Made by a program: the position numbers and the translations under genes
The notes under the pieces: generated by a model
What the model saw: only the letters and a program-made list of their open reading frames with translations
Told to the model about the DNA's origin: nothing
The model's database searches: none
Shown: positions 44,356 through 51,785 of the stretch, one piece after another
Position numbering within the stretch: the first letter of the stretch is position 1
Layout: every line of letters begins with the position of its first letter
NCBI GenBank assembly: GCA_001644045.1
Contig: LUUF01000003.1
Location: 1-64,000 of the forward strand
Direction of reading: 5' to 3'
From: Methylomonas methanica
Lineage (GTDB): Bacteria; Pseudomonadota; Gammaproteobacteria; Methylococcales; Methylomonadaceae
DNA length: 64,000 nucleotides

Positions 44356-44389
44356 CAAAAAAATCAGGGACGGCTAGCGTCCCTGATTT
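44356..44389 (-). terminator. Terminator of the alkaline phosphatase gene
   Basis: AAATCAGGGACG (44361-44372) pairs with CGTCCCTGATTT (44378-44389); the minus strand continues with further T residues. Confidence 0.75.
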
Positions 44390-44411
44390 GGTTTCGGGAG
44401 AAGCGCCCGGA

Positions 44412-46025
44412 CTATTTACGCATGCCTAGCGCATCAGCCATTACATGATAAATCACGTTTTGTTCCAGCGTACCGCGTACTAGATAGGCACCCGGACCAT
44501 CCGCATAGATAGCCACGTCTTCGCCCGCGTGGGTTTCCGCGCTCATCGGTACTGTCGCTTCCTGCATGTAGTTCGGATTGGAGGTATCAACCGCTGTCAA
44601 ATCAGGACGCAGTTTGCTGCCTGCATAAGCAGCGGCCACGGTGCCTTCGTTGGCTGGATTGAATTCCTTGCGTTGCAAGCCACCGGTCCAGCCCGGACCG
44701 TTAGCATACGACAAGGTGGTGTAAGGCAAACCCAAAGAATCCTTCAGGGTAACGCCGTCAACCGCGGTTTGACCCAGGATAGGATTGCCGCGCGACGGAT
44801 AACCGGCGATGGTGAACACATGGCTATGATCGGCAGTAACCAGAATCAAAGTATCTTCATCGCGGGTCAGTTGTTTGGCTTTTTTCACTGCATCCGATAG
44901 CGCCACGGTATCGGTCAGCGCCCGGTAGGCATTGCCGGCATGGTGAGCGTGATCGATACGGCCGGCTTCAACCATCAGGTAATAACCTTTGCGATTTTTT
45001 TCCAAAATTTTGATGGCTTTTTCGGTCATCTCGGTCAAGGACGGTTCGCCGGCGGCGTCTTGCGCGCGGTCGGCTTCATAGCGCATATGCGAACGCTCGA
45101 ACAAACCCAGTAAATGATCGGTAGATGCAGGGTTTACCGCGTCGAACTGGGCTTTGTTCCAGACGTAGTCGGAATTATTGTATTGCGACGTCCACTCCAG
45201 GGTCAGATCGCGGCCATCGGCACGGCGACCTTTTTGTGTGGGGTATTCAGGGTCGGCAACAGTATTGGGCATGAAGTAGCTACGACCGCCGCCCAAAGCC
45301 ACTTCCAAACCGTCGCCGTAAGGAAACTCCAGCAACTGGCGAGCGATGTCCTTCACCGTGGCACCGGCAGGCAGATTGCTGTCGGCTTCCCAATCGCGGT
45401 CAGCGATATGCGCGTAATTCACGGCCGGCGTGGCATGGGTAAAGCGCGCGGTTGTGACTACGCCGGTGGACATGCCGCGTTCTTCGGCGCGTTCCAGGAT
45501 GGTTTTCACGCTTTTCGCAGCATTCACTTCCGCGCTTTTTTCGGTGCGCAGAATGCTTTGATCGACTGAAATAGCACCGTCATTGGCTTTAATACCGGCA
45601 ACCATCGCTGTAGCGGTTGGTGCGGAATCCGAAGTTTGTTGATTGGCACTGGCCGTAACCGAATGCGCCATATTGTTAAACTTTTCAAACTCTAAGCGGT
45701 TGAATTCGCCGTCGCGCCCGGCCATTTGACCTTCCAAAATCCGCGCGGCGGTAACGGTGGATACGCCCATGCCGTCGCCCACAAACAAGATGACGTTTTT
45801 GGCTTTGCGCAATTCTGCTACATCTCGTTTATTGACCAATACCGCCGCTTCGCCGGCTTTGAACCATTCGGTACCGGATGTCGGTACTTGGCTGGTTTGT
45901 GCAGGACTATGGTGATTGTGGTGGTCGCGATCGGCCTGGTCGTCGGCTACCGCGGCGACCGATAACGTAAAACTGAAAGCACCGACGGCTACCGCCGCCA
46001 GTTTTTGTGGATGTGTTTTTTTCAT
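44412..46025 (-). CDS. phoA: Alkaline phosphatase (PhoA family)
   Basis: 537 aa from the ATG at 46025, where the signal peptide begins (LAAVAVGAFSFTLSVAAVA). The enzyme releases phosphate from monoesters in the periplasm. Metal and active-site motifs are present: ILFVGDGMGVSTVTAARI, the nucleophile Ser in TSDSAPTATAMVAG, DHAHHAG and VTADHSHVF, and HAGEDVAIYADGPGAYLV near the end. Upstream is a good Pho box. Longer frames to 46154 run through that Pho box and are not used. Confidence 0.9.
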   Translation of the reverse strand: MKKTHPQKLAAVAVGAFSFTLSVAAVADDQADRDHHNHHSPAQTSQVPTSGTEWFKAGEAAVLVNKRDVAELRKAKNVILFVGDGMGVSTVTAARILEGQMAGRDGEFNRLEFEKFNNMAHSVTASANQQTSDSAPTATAMVAGIKANDGAISVDQSILRTEKSAEVNAAKSVKTILERAEERGMSTGVVTTARFTHATPAVNYAHIADRDWEADSNLPAGATVKDIARQLLEFPYGDGLEVALGGGRSYFMPNTVADPEYPTQKGRRADGRDLTLEWTSQYNNSDYVWNKAQFDAVNPASTDHLLGLFERSHMRYEADRAQDAAGEPSLTEMTEKAIKILEKNRKGYYLMVEAGRIDHAHHAGNAYRALTDTVALSDAVKKAKQLTRDEDTLILVTADHSHVFTIAGYPSRGNPILGQTAVDGVTLKDSLGLPYTTLSYANGPGWTGGLQRKEFNPANEGTVAAAYAGSKLRPDLTAVDTSNPNYMQEATVPMSAETHAGEDVAIYADGPGAYLVRGTLEQNVIYHVMADALGMRK

Positions 46026-46069
46026 GTGTTGCCCCGAGAGCGGTTTACGGAGCCGCAACATTAACGCGC

Positions 46070-46091
46070 GAATATGACAGTCGCGTGACCG
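46070..46091 (-). promoter_or_regulatory. Pho box upstream of phoA
   Basis: On the minus strand, CGGTCAC-GCGA-CTGTCAT-ATTC: half-sites matching CTGTCAY at 6 and 7 of 7, spaced 11 bp. A TTAATG -10-like hexamer follows about 9 bp later. It is 45-66 bp before the ATG at 46025. Confidence 0.7.
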
Positions 46092-46150
46092 CTCCCTCAT
46101 CCAAAATTGTCCGACCATATCTCGCAAATATGCCAGGGATTGACTCGTTT

Positions 46151-46178
46151 CCATATTTCAATTATTGTTGAAATATGG
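46151..46178 (+). promoter_or_regulatory. ArsR operator overlapping the arsR start
   Basis: Perfect 11-bp arms CCATATTTCAA (46151-46161) and TTGAAATATGG (46168-46178) with a 6-base spacer. The arsR ATG (46175-46177) lies in the right arm. TTCAA/TTGAA symmetry is typical of SmtB/ArsR operators, so bound ArsR would block both transcription and, in effect, its own start region. Confidence 0.75.
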
Positions 46179-46534
46179 AAAATAAAACTGCTGTTACCGC
46201 GTTGGCTGCATTGGCGCAAGAATCTCGTTTGGCGATTTACCGTGCCCTGGTGCAGGCTGGCCCGGCAGGTTTGGCCGCCGGAAAAATCAGCGAAGCCACC
46301 GGCATTGCGCCCTCTTCCCTGTCGTTCCATCTAAAGGAATTGGCTTACGCCAACCTGGTGAGCTCGCGCAACGAAAGCCGTTTCGTGATTTATACCGCCA
46401 ACTTTTCGGCAATGAACGAACTGTTGGCCTTCCTGACCGAGAACTGTTGCAATGGCAATGCCTGCTTGTCGCTTTCGGCCTGTTCCGGCAATAACGATTC
46501 TTTACCCTCAACCCCGACCGACCATCCATCATGA
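46175..46534 (+). CDS. arsR: Arsenic-responsive repressor ArsR
   Basis: 119-aa winged-helix repressor of the SmtB/ArsR family. The recognition helix is in EATGIAPSSLSFHLKELAYA. The As(III) site is likely C91-C92 with C97 (NCCNGNAC), close in arrangement to the C-terminal Cys pair plus one of the Acidithiobacillus-type ArsR. No clear ribosome site precedes the ATG because the operator occupies that place, so the mRNA may be leaderless. It leads arsR-arsC-arsD-arsA-arsI-acr3, with a 4-bp overlap to arsC. Confidence 0.92.
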   Translation: MENKTAVTALAALAQESRLAIYRALVQAGPAGLAAGKISEATGIAPSSLSFHLKELAYANLVSSRNESRFVIYTANFSAMNELLAFLTENCCNGNACLSLSACSGNNDSLPSTPTDHPS

Positions 46535-47013
46535 ACGTATTATTTCTATGTACCGGCAATTCCTGCCGCTCCGTCCTTGGCGAGGCCACTTTCAATCATC
46601 TGGCGCCGGCCGGCTGGCATGGCCTGAGCGCCGGCAGCAAACCCACCGGCAAGATTCACCCGCGCTCGTTGGCCTTGCTGGCGAGAGAAGGCATTTCCAC
46701 CGACGGCTATTACAGCAAGTCCTGGAACGATCTGCCGGTCACGCCGGACATCGTGCTGAGCGTCTGCGGCAATGCCGCCAACGAAACCTGCCCGGCCTAT
46801 CTCGGCCCGGTGCTGCGCAGCCATTGGGGCGTCGAAGATCCGGCGCATGTTGAAGGCAGCGACGATGAGATCGACGCAGCATTCATGACTGCTTACGGCA
46901 TTTTGCGCCATCGCATCGAACAGTTTTTTGCCTTGCCGCTGGACCAATTAAAGAACGATCCGGAGCGCCTGAAAGCCGAACTGGATCGCATCGGCACTTT
47001 GGTGCCTCAGTAG
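46531..47013 (+). CDS. arsC: Arsenate reductase, LMW phosphatase/thioredoxin type
   Basis: 160 aa. Reduces As(V) to As(III). The P-loop CTGNSCRS (residues 7-14) and the LMW-protein-phosphatase fold identify the thioredoxin- or glutaredoxin-coupled class; further cysteines (VCGNAANETCP) are of the type that relay the disulfide. Overlaps arsR by 4 bp (ATGA). Confidence 0.9.
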   Translation: MNVLFLCTGNSCRSVLGEATFNHLAPAGWHGLSAGSKPTGKIHPRSLALLAREGISTDGYYSKSWNDLPVTPDIVLSVCGNAANETCPAYLGPVLRSHWGVEDPAHVEGSDDEIDAAFMTAYGILRHRIEQFFALPLDQLKNDPERLKAELDRIGTLVPQ

Positions 47014-47028
47014 TTAAGGAGTTTCCTT

Positions 47029-47385
47029 ATGACCAGTATCCATGTATTTGACCCCGCTCTTTGCTGCAGCACAGGCGTTTGCGGTGTGGAAGTCGATCAA
47101 CAGTTGGTCGGCTTTGCCGCCGATGTCGATTGGGCCAAGCAAAACGGCGCCGATATTGAGCGTTTTAATCTGGCGCAAGCCCCCATGGCATTTGCCGAAA
47201 ACTCAGTAGTCAAAGCCTTTCTGGAACGCTCCGGTGCCGAGGCCTTGCCGTTGATCTTGGTCGATGGCGAAGTCGCCTTGGCCGGCCGCTATCCTAACCG
47301 TGCCGAACTGGCGCGCTGGGCGGCAATTACCGTAACAGAAAAACAAGCCCCGTCCGGCTGTTGCAGCGGCAGTAGCTGTTGTTAA
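47029..47385 (+). CDS. arsD: Arsenic metallochaperone ArsD
   Basis: 118 aa. The As(III)-binding set C12-C13 and C18 (ALCCSTGVCG) is at the family's positions, and a CCSGSSCC-like Cys-rich tail (GCCSGSSCC) ends the chain. ArsD hands arsenite to the ArsA ATPase, whose gene follows. AAGGAG lies upstream of the ATG. Confidence 0.92.
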   Translation: MTSIHVFDPALCCSTGVCGVEVDQQLVGFAADVDWAKQNGADIERFNLAQAPMAFAENSVVKAFLERSGAEALPLILVDGEVALAGRYPNRAELARWAAITVTEKQAPSGCCSGSSCC

Positions 47386-47402
47386 CTTTTATTGATGATG
47401 CC

Positions 47403-49175
47403 GTGAACAGCGATTGCAAATTTCTCGACCAAGCACCGCGTTTTCTATTTTTTACCGGCAAGGGCGGCGTGGGAAAGACCTCCATCGCTTGCGCTTCGGC
47501 CGTGCAATTGGCGGATGCCGGCAGACAGGTGTTGTTGGTGAGTACCGACCCGGCCTCGAATGTCGGCCAGGTATTTGGCATCGACATCGGCAATCGGATC
47601 ACCGCCATTGGGGCCGTACCCTGCCTGGCGGCATTGGAAATCGATCCGCAAGCGGCGGCCCAGGCCTATCGCGACCGCATCGTCGGCCCGGTGCGCGGCG
47701 TTTTGCCGGACAGCATCGTCAAAGGCATAGAAGAACAATTGTCCGGCGCCTGTACCACGGAAATCGCGGCATTCGACGAATTCACCGCGCTGTTGACCGA
47801 CTCGGTCTTGACCGCCGGCTATGATCACATCGTGTTCGACACCGCCCCGACCGGCCACACCATCCGCCTGCTGCAACTGCCCGGCGCCTGGAGCGGCTTT
47901 CTGGAACAAGGCAAAGGCGACGCCTCTTGCCTGGGCCCCTTGGCCGGTCTGGAAAAACAGCGCAGCCAATATAAAGCCGCCGTCGCAGCCTTGGCCGATC
48001 CGCAACGCAGCCGTTTGATCCTGGTCGCCCGCGCCCAACAATCGACCCTGCGCGAGGTGGCTCGCACCCATGAGGAATTAGACGCCATCGGCTTGTCGCA
48101 ACAATATTTAGTCGTCAACGGCATTTTGCCGGAAAGCGAAACCGCGCAAGACCAACTGGCCAGCGCGATCTACCGGCGTGAGCAAAGCGCTTTAGCCGAC
48201 ATGCCGACAGCGCTGAACCGTTTATCGATGGATCGCATTGAACTGAAACCCTTCAACCTGGTTGGGCTGACGGCTCTTAGGCAATTGCTGAGCACATCCG
48301 CGCCGCTATCGATGCCAGGTAATGACATTATGCCGGCCAAACCCGCGCCCAATCTGTCGACATTAGTGGACGAGATCGCCGCCGACGGCCATGGCCTGGT
48401 GATGCTGATGGGCAAAGGCGGCGTCGGCAAAACCACCCTAGCCGCCGCGTTGGCGGTGGAACTAGCACGGCGCGGTTTGCCGGTGCATCTCACCACGTCG
48501 GACCCCGCCGCCAATTTAACAGACACGCTGAATGGCGCTTTGCCGGACCTGACAGTCAGCAAAATCGATCCGCATGCGGAAACCGAACGCTACCGCCAGC
48601 ATGTGCTGGCCACGAAAGGCACCAAACTAGACGAGCAGGGCCGCGCTTTGCTGGAAGAGGACTTGCGCTCGCCCTGTACCGAGGAAATTGCGGTGTTTCA
48701 GGCTTTTTCCCGCATCATCCGTGAAGCCGGCAAAAAATTCGTGGTGATGGATACCGCCCCGACCGGCCATACGTTGCTGCTACTGGACGCCACCGGCGCT
48801 TACCATCGCGAAGTGGCGCGGCAGATGGGCGACTCCAATCAGCATTTCACCACGCCGATGATGCAATTGCAGAACCCGCACCAAACCAAGGTGCTGATAG
48901 TGACGTTGGCGGAAACCACGCCGGTGCTGGAAGCCGCGCAGTTGCAAAACGATCTGCGCCGAGCCGGCATCGAGCCATGGGCTTGGGTGATTAATAACAG
49001 CGTGGCCGCAAGCACCGTGCATTCGGCGCTGTTACGGCAACGCGCCGCCAATGAATTGCCGGAAATTGCCGGGGTAGCCGGTCGACACGCCCAGCGTTAC
49101 GCACTCGTGCCCTTGTTGCGGGAAGAACCAATAGGCCTCGAACGCTTGCTGGCGTTAGCCGGCGGCCATAACTAA
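47403..49175 (+). CDS. arsA: Arsenite-stimulated ATPase ArsA
   Basis: 590 aa, a tandem duplication with two ATP sites: GKGGVGKTS near residue 17 and GKGGVGKTT near residue 335, each followed by the DTAPTGHT signature. It energises arsenite export. I prefer the GTG at 47403, which leaves the usual short leader before FLFFTGKGG; a TTG at 47379, overlapping arsD, is also possible. It here pairs with an Acr3 pump rather than ArsB, an arrangement known from other bacteria. Confidence 0.93.
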   Translation: MNSDCKFLDQAPRFLFFTGKGGVGKTSIACASAVQLADAGRQVLLVSTDPASNVGQVFGIDIGNRITAIGAVPCLAALEIDPQAAAQAYRDRIVGPVRGVLPDSIVKGIEEQLSGACTTEIAAFDEFTALLTDSVLTAGYDHIVFDTAPTGHTIRLLQLPGAWSGFLEQGKGDASCLGPLAGLEKQRSQYKAAVAALADPQRSRLILVARAQQSTLREVARTHEELDAIGLSQQYLVVNGILPESETAQDQLASAIYRREQSALADMPTALNRLSMDRIELKPFNLVGLTALRQLLSTSAPLSMPGNDIMPAKPAPNLSTLVDEIAADGHGLVMLMGKGGVGKTTLAAALAVELARRGLPVHLTTSDPAANLTDTLNGALPDLTVSKIDPHAETERYRQHVLATKGTKLDEQGRALLEEDLRSPCTEEIAVFQAFSRIIREAGKKFVVMDTAPTGHTLLLLDATGAYHREVARQMGDSNQHFTTPMMQLQNPHQTKVLIVTLAETTPVLEAAQLQNDLRRAGIEPWAWVINNSVAASTVHSALLRQRAANELPEIAGVAGRHAQRYALVPLLREEPIGLERLLALAGGHN

Positions 49176-49228
49176 ACAGCACCAGTAAATCCCGAACATC
49201 ATTCACTTTTTACCCCGGAGCAAACGCG

Positions 49229-49675
49229 ATGAAACGCCTGCATATCCATCTCGCCGTCGACGATCTGGCGAAAAATATCGACTTTTACAGCGCGTTGTTT
49301 CAAAGCGCACCGAGCGTGCGCGAAGCCGATTACGCCAAGTGGCTGCTGGACGATCCGCGCGTCAATTTCGCCGTTTCCAGCCGCGGTCGCCAGCCGGGTC
49401 TGGATCATTTGGGGATACAAGTCGAATCTAGTGAGGAACTGGAAGCGGTCGAGCAAAACCTGGCCGCTGCCGAGTTGCCGGTCGCTGCGCAAAAACAAGC
49501 CAACTGCTGCTACGCCCAATCCGACAAATACTGGACCGTCGATCCGCAAGGCATCGCCTGGGAGACCTTCCATTCCTTACAAACCATTCCGTTATTCGGC
49601 GACGATCAAGTCGTGCAACTTGAACCCGCCGGCAGCTGCTGCAAGCCGTCCACGACCGATAGCGCCGCACAGTAA
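49229..49675 (+). CDS. arsI: ArsI/CadI-type glyoxalase-fold protein, probable C-As lyase
   Basis: 148-aa vicinal-oxygen-chelate dioxygenase. Likely Fe ligands are H5 or H7, H60 and E112, and the vicinal pair C93-C94 (ANCCYAQSDKYWTVDP) would bind trivalent organoarsenicals, as in ArsI, which removes methyl groups from methylarsenite. A Cys pair near the end (GSCCKPS) is extra. GGAGCAAACGCG precedes the ATG. With ArsM at the left edge the genome can in principle both add and remove methyl groups. Confidence 0.85.
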   Translation: MKRLHIHLAVDDLAKNIDFYSALFQSAPSVREADYAKWLLDDPRVNFAVSSRGRQPGLDHLGIQVESSEELEAVEQNLAAAELPVAAQKQANCCYAQSDKYWTVDPQGIAWETFHSLQTIPLFGDDQVVQLEPAGSCCKPSTTDSAAQ

Positions 49676-49712
49676 TCAAACCTTTGCCTGAATTTCTGTT
49701 TTGGAGACTTCA

Positions 49713-50771
49713 ATGAGCACCCCGCATTGCCCCAATGCCCGATTATCCTTTCTTGACCGTTTTCTGACCTTATGGATTTTTATTGCCATGGCGATCGGGG
49801 TCGGCATCGGTTTTCTGTTCCCGACGGAAGTGACCGGCTTCAACGCGGCGGTATCCGTCGGCACCACCAATATTCCGATCGCCATCGGCTTGATCGTGAT
49901 GATGTACCCGCCGCTGGCCAAAGTCCGTTACGAAGAACTCGGCGACGTATTTCGCAACTGGCGTATATTGGCGGTTTCCCTGATACAAAACTGGCTGCTC
50001 GGCCCGATCTTGATGTTCGTGCTGGCTATCGTGTTTCTGCGCGATTATCCCGACTACATGGTCGGCCTGATCTTAATAGGCCTGGCGCGATGTATCGCGA
50101 TGGTCATCGTCTGGAACGAACTGGCCAACGGCGACAACGAATACGCGGCGGGCTTGGTGGCGTTTAACAGCGTATTCCAGGTGTTGTTTTATAGCGTTTA
50201 CGCCTGGCTGTTCATCACCGTGTTGCCGCCCTTATTCGGCATGCAGGGCAGTCTGGTTGAAATCACCATAGGCGAAATCGCCAAAAGCGTATTCATCTAT
50301 CTGGGCGTTCCGTTTCTGGCCGGCTTTAGCACCCGTTTTCTGTTGGTCAAAGCCAAGGGCAAGGATTGGTATCACCAGCATTTCGTACCGAAGATTAGCC
50401 CGCTAACGCTGATTGCGCTGCTGTTTACCATCGTGGTGATGTTCTCCTTAAAAGGCGATTTGATCGTGCAATTGCCGCTGGACGTGGTGCGGATCGCGAT
50501 ACCGCTGTTGATTTATTTTGTGGTGATGTTTTTGCTCAGCTTTTTGATGGGCAGAGCCATCGGCGCCGGTTACGGCAAAACCACTACGCTGGCGTTTACC
50601 GCCGCCAGTAATAATTTTGAATTGGCGATTGCGGTGGCGGTGGCGGTGTTTGGCATAAACAGCGGCGCGGCGTTTGCGGCCGTGATCGGGCCGTTGATCG
50701 AAGTACCGGTGATGATCGCGTTGGTCAACGTGGCTTTTTATTTCCGCAAACATGGACTGATTCAAAATTGA
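49713..50771 (+). CDS. acr3: Arsenite efflux pump Acr3
   Basis: 352-aa inner-membrane carrier of the BART superfamily with ten hydrophobic segments. The conserved Cys is in [20 protein letters not shown], and the C-terminal motif [20 protein letters not shown] is the Acr3 signature. The ATG at 49713 is chosen because GGAGAC precedes it; the TTG at 49701 lies before that site. Last gene of the ars operon. Confidence 0.93.
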   Translation: MSTPHCPNARLSFLDRFLTLWIFIAMAIGVGIGFLFPTEVTGFNAAVSVGTTNIPIAIGLIVMMYPPLAKVRYEELGDVFRNWRILAVSLIQNWLLGPILMFVLAIVFLRDYPDYMVGLILIGLARCIAMVIVWNELANGDNEYAAGLVAFNSVFQVLFYSVYAWLFITVLPPLFGMQGSLVEITIGEIAKSVFIYLGVPFLAGFSTRFLLVKAKGKDWYHQHFVPKISPLTLIALLFTIVVMFSLKGDLIVQLPLDVVRIAIPLLIYFVVMFLLSFLMGRAIGAGYGKTTTLAFTAASNNFELAIAVAVAVFGINSGAAFAAVIGPLIEVPVMIALVNVAFYFRKHGLIQN

Positions 50772-50828
50772 CATGCGTTTACCCAACGACTCGCTTACCC
50801 AACTTCAACCTTACCAGGGAACGACATA

Positions 50829-51035
50829 ATGGCTGCCGACAAATCGAAAATCGATAGAAAGAAAATCGCTGTGGAAGAACCCACTTACGACCAGCTGAAA
50901 AACTTTTCCCGCTTTAACGGGCTGAAGACCCGCACCGTAATGGCGGCTATGGTGGACATTGTGTTGCAAGACGAGCTTTTAAGCCGGCGCGTCATCGATC
51001 TATGCGTTGCCAGAGATTCCGACGAAGTCAATTAG
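50829..51035 (+). CDS. Small basic protein, possible ribbon-helix-helix
   Basis: 68 aa. The pattern AVEEPTYDQLKNFSRFNGLK, then TRTVMAAMVDIVLQDELLS, fits a short ribbon-helix-helix DNA-binding fold, but the family is not certain. AGGGAACGACAT precedes the ATG. It lies between the ars and hox operons, same strand, and could be a regulator of either or the last gene of the ars transcript. Confidence 0.55.
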   Translation: MAADKSKIDRKKIAVEEPTYDQLKNFSRFNGLKTRTVMAAMVDIVLQDELLSRRVIDLCVARDSDEVN

Positions 51036-51074
51036 CGCGCGCCGGATCAAAGTCGCCAACAATTTTAAGCTGCG

Positions 51075-51118
51075 TTGATTGAAATCAAAGCTCTCAACGC
51101 CAGCATGGGCAATAATTT
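51075..51118 (+). promoter_or_regulatory. FNR/ANR-type promoter
   Basis: TTGAT-TGAA-ATCAA (51075-51088) is a perfect FNR palindrome, centred at 51081.5. A -10 hexamer TAATTT lies at 51113-51118, so a start near 51123 would put the site at -41.5, the class II position. It precedes the small Cys-rich gene at 51190 and the hox genes. Confidence 0.65.
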
Positions 51119-51189
51119 AACTCGGCATGTTCGATCGCGCATGCCAACGCCGTTTTCTAATTCATCAGCGATCAAGTCAGGTAATGACG

Positions 51190-51453
51190 ATGGACAACGA
51201 CATTTTAATCGATCAAGCCCGGCAACTTTATGCCGCATTGCATGCCAGACAAACCCGGCTGCCCGCTGCCAACAACAGCAAATTGGCCCGCCTGGAACGC
51301 TTGGTATCCAGCGCCTACGGCCGTTACCAGCGCCGCTTGAACCGTTGCGTGCTGTGTTATCAATTCCGCAAGCACGACTGCATCCGCGAGGCCGGTAAAA
51401 AGCGTATTCCGTGTCAACGCCGCAACCCCTTCAGCCTGATCGCCGCGTCTTAA
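51190..51453 (+). CDS. Small Cys-containing protein of unknown family
   Basis: 87 aa, basic, helical (ILIDQARQLYAALHARQTRL). A CVLC-x8-C-x8-C arrangement (CVLCYQFRKHDC, then KKRIPC) could bind a metal or Fe-S cluster. AGGT lies before the ATG at 51190; another ATG at 51184 is possible. It sits directly downstream of the FNR-type promoter and before hoxF. Function unknown. Confidence 0.55.
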   Translation: MDNDILIDQARQLYAALHARQTRLPAANNSKLARLERLVSSAYGRYQRRLNRCVLCYQFRKHDCIREAGKKRIPCQRRNPFSLIAAS

Positions 51454-51785
51454 TCGGCAATATTTTACTGTCCACGACCCGCTATTTTGTTTAGTATTGC
51501 GCCATGGATGACGGCGAAATTGCAAAGCCTTCGCGGCGATAACGGTAAAAAACGCGCAACGGGTTTCTGCTTTTTACGCCTTGAGAGACAAGGCAGGCAC
51601 TTTCGTCTGGCAATCGGAGTTTTATCGATGTTCGCAAAAATCTTGCGGGGCGATTTTCCAGGTAGACAGCCAACGATAGGTTTGAAAAATCTAACGCCAA
51701 TTTAAGAACGAAGTTTGGGGTGGCTCATGATTTTTCAAATGCAATGGGACACGGCGATTCAACATAACTGCCCAGTAACTCGACG
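51454..51785 (+). other. Gap before hoxF
   Basis: 332 bp without a supported gene. It contains a stretch of GC-poor sequence just before hoxF. I found no second FNR site and no sigma-54 (-24/-12) site. hoxF may be read from the FNR-type promoter upstream or from a promoter here. Confidence 0.4.

Noticed and set aside
51454..51785. Sigma-54 promoter for the hox operon
   Set aside because: No TGGCAC-N5-TTGCW type sequence with correct GG-N10-GC spacing was seen.
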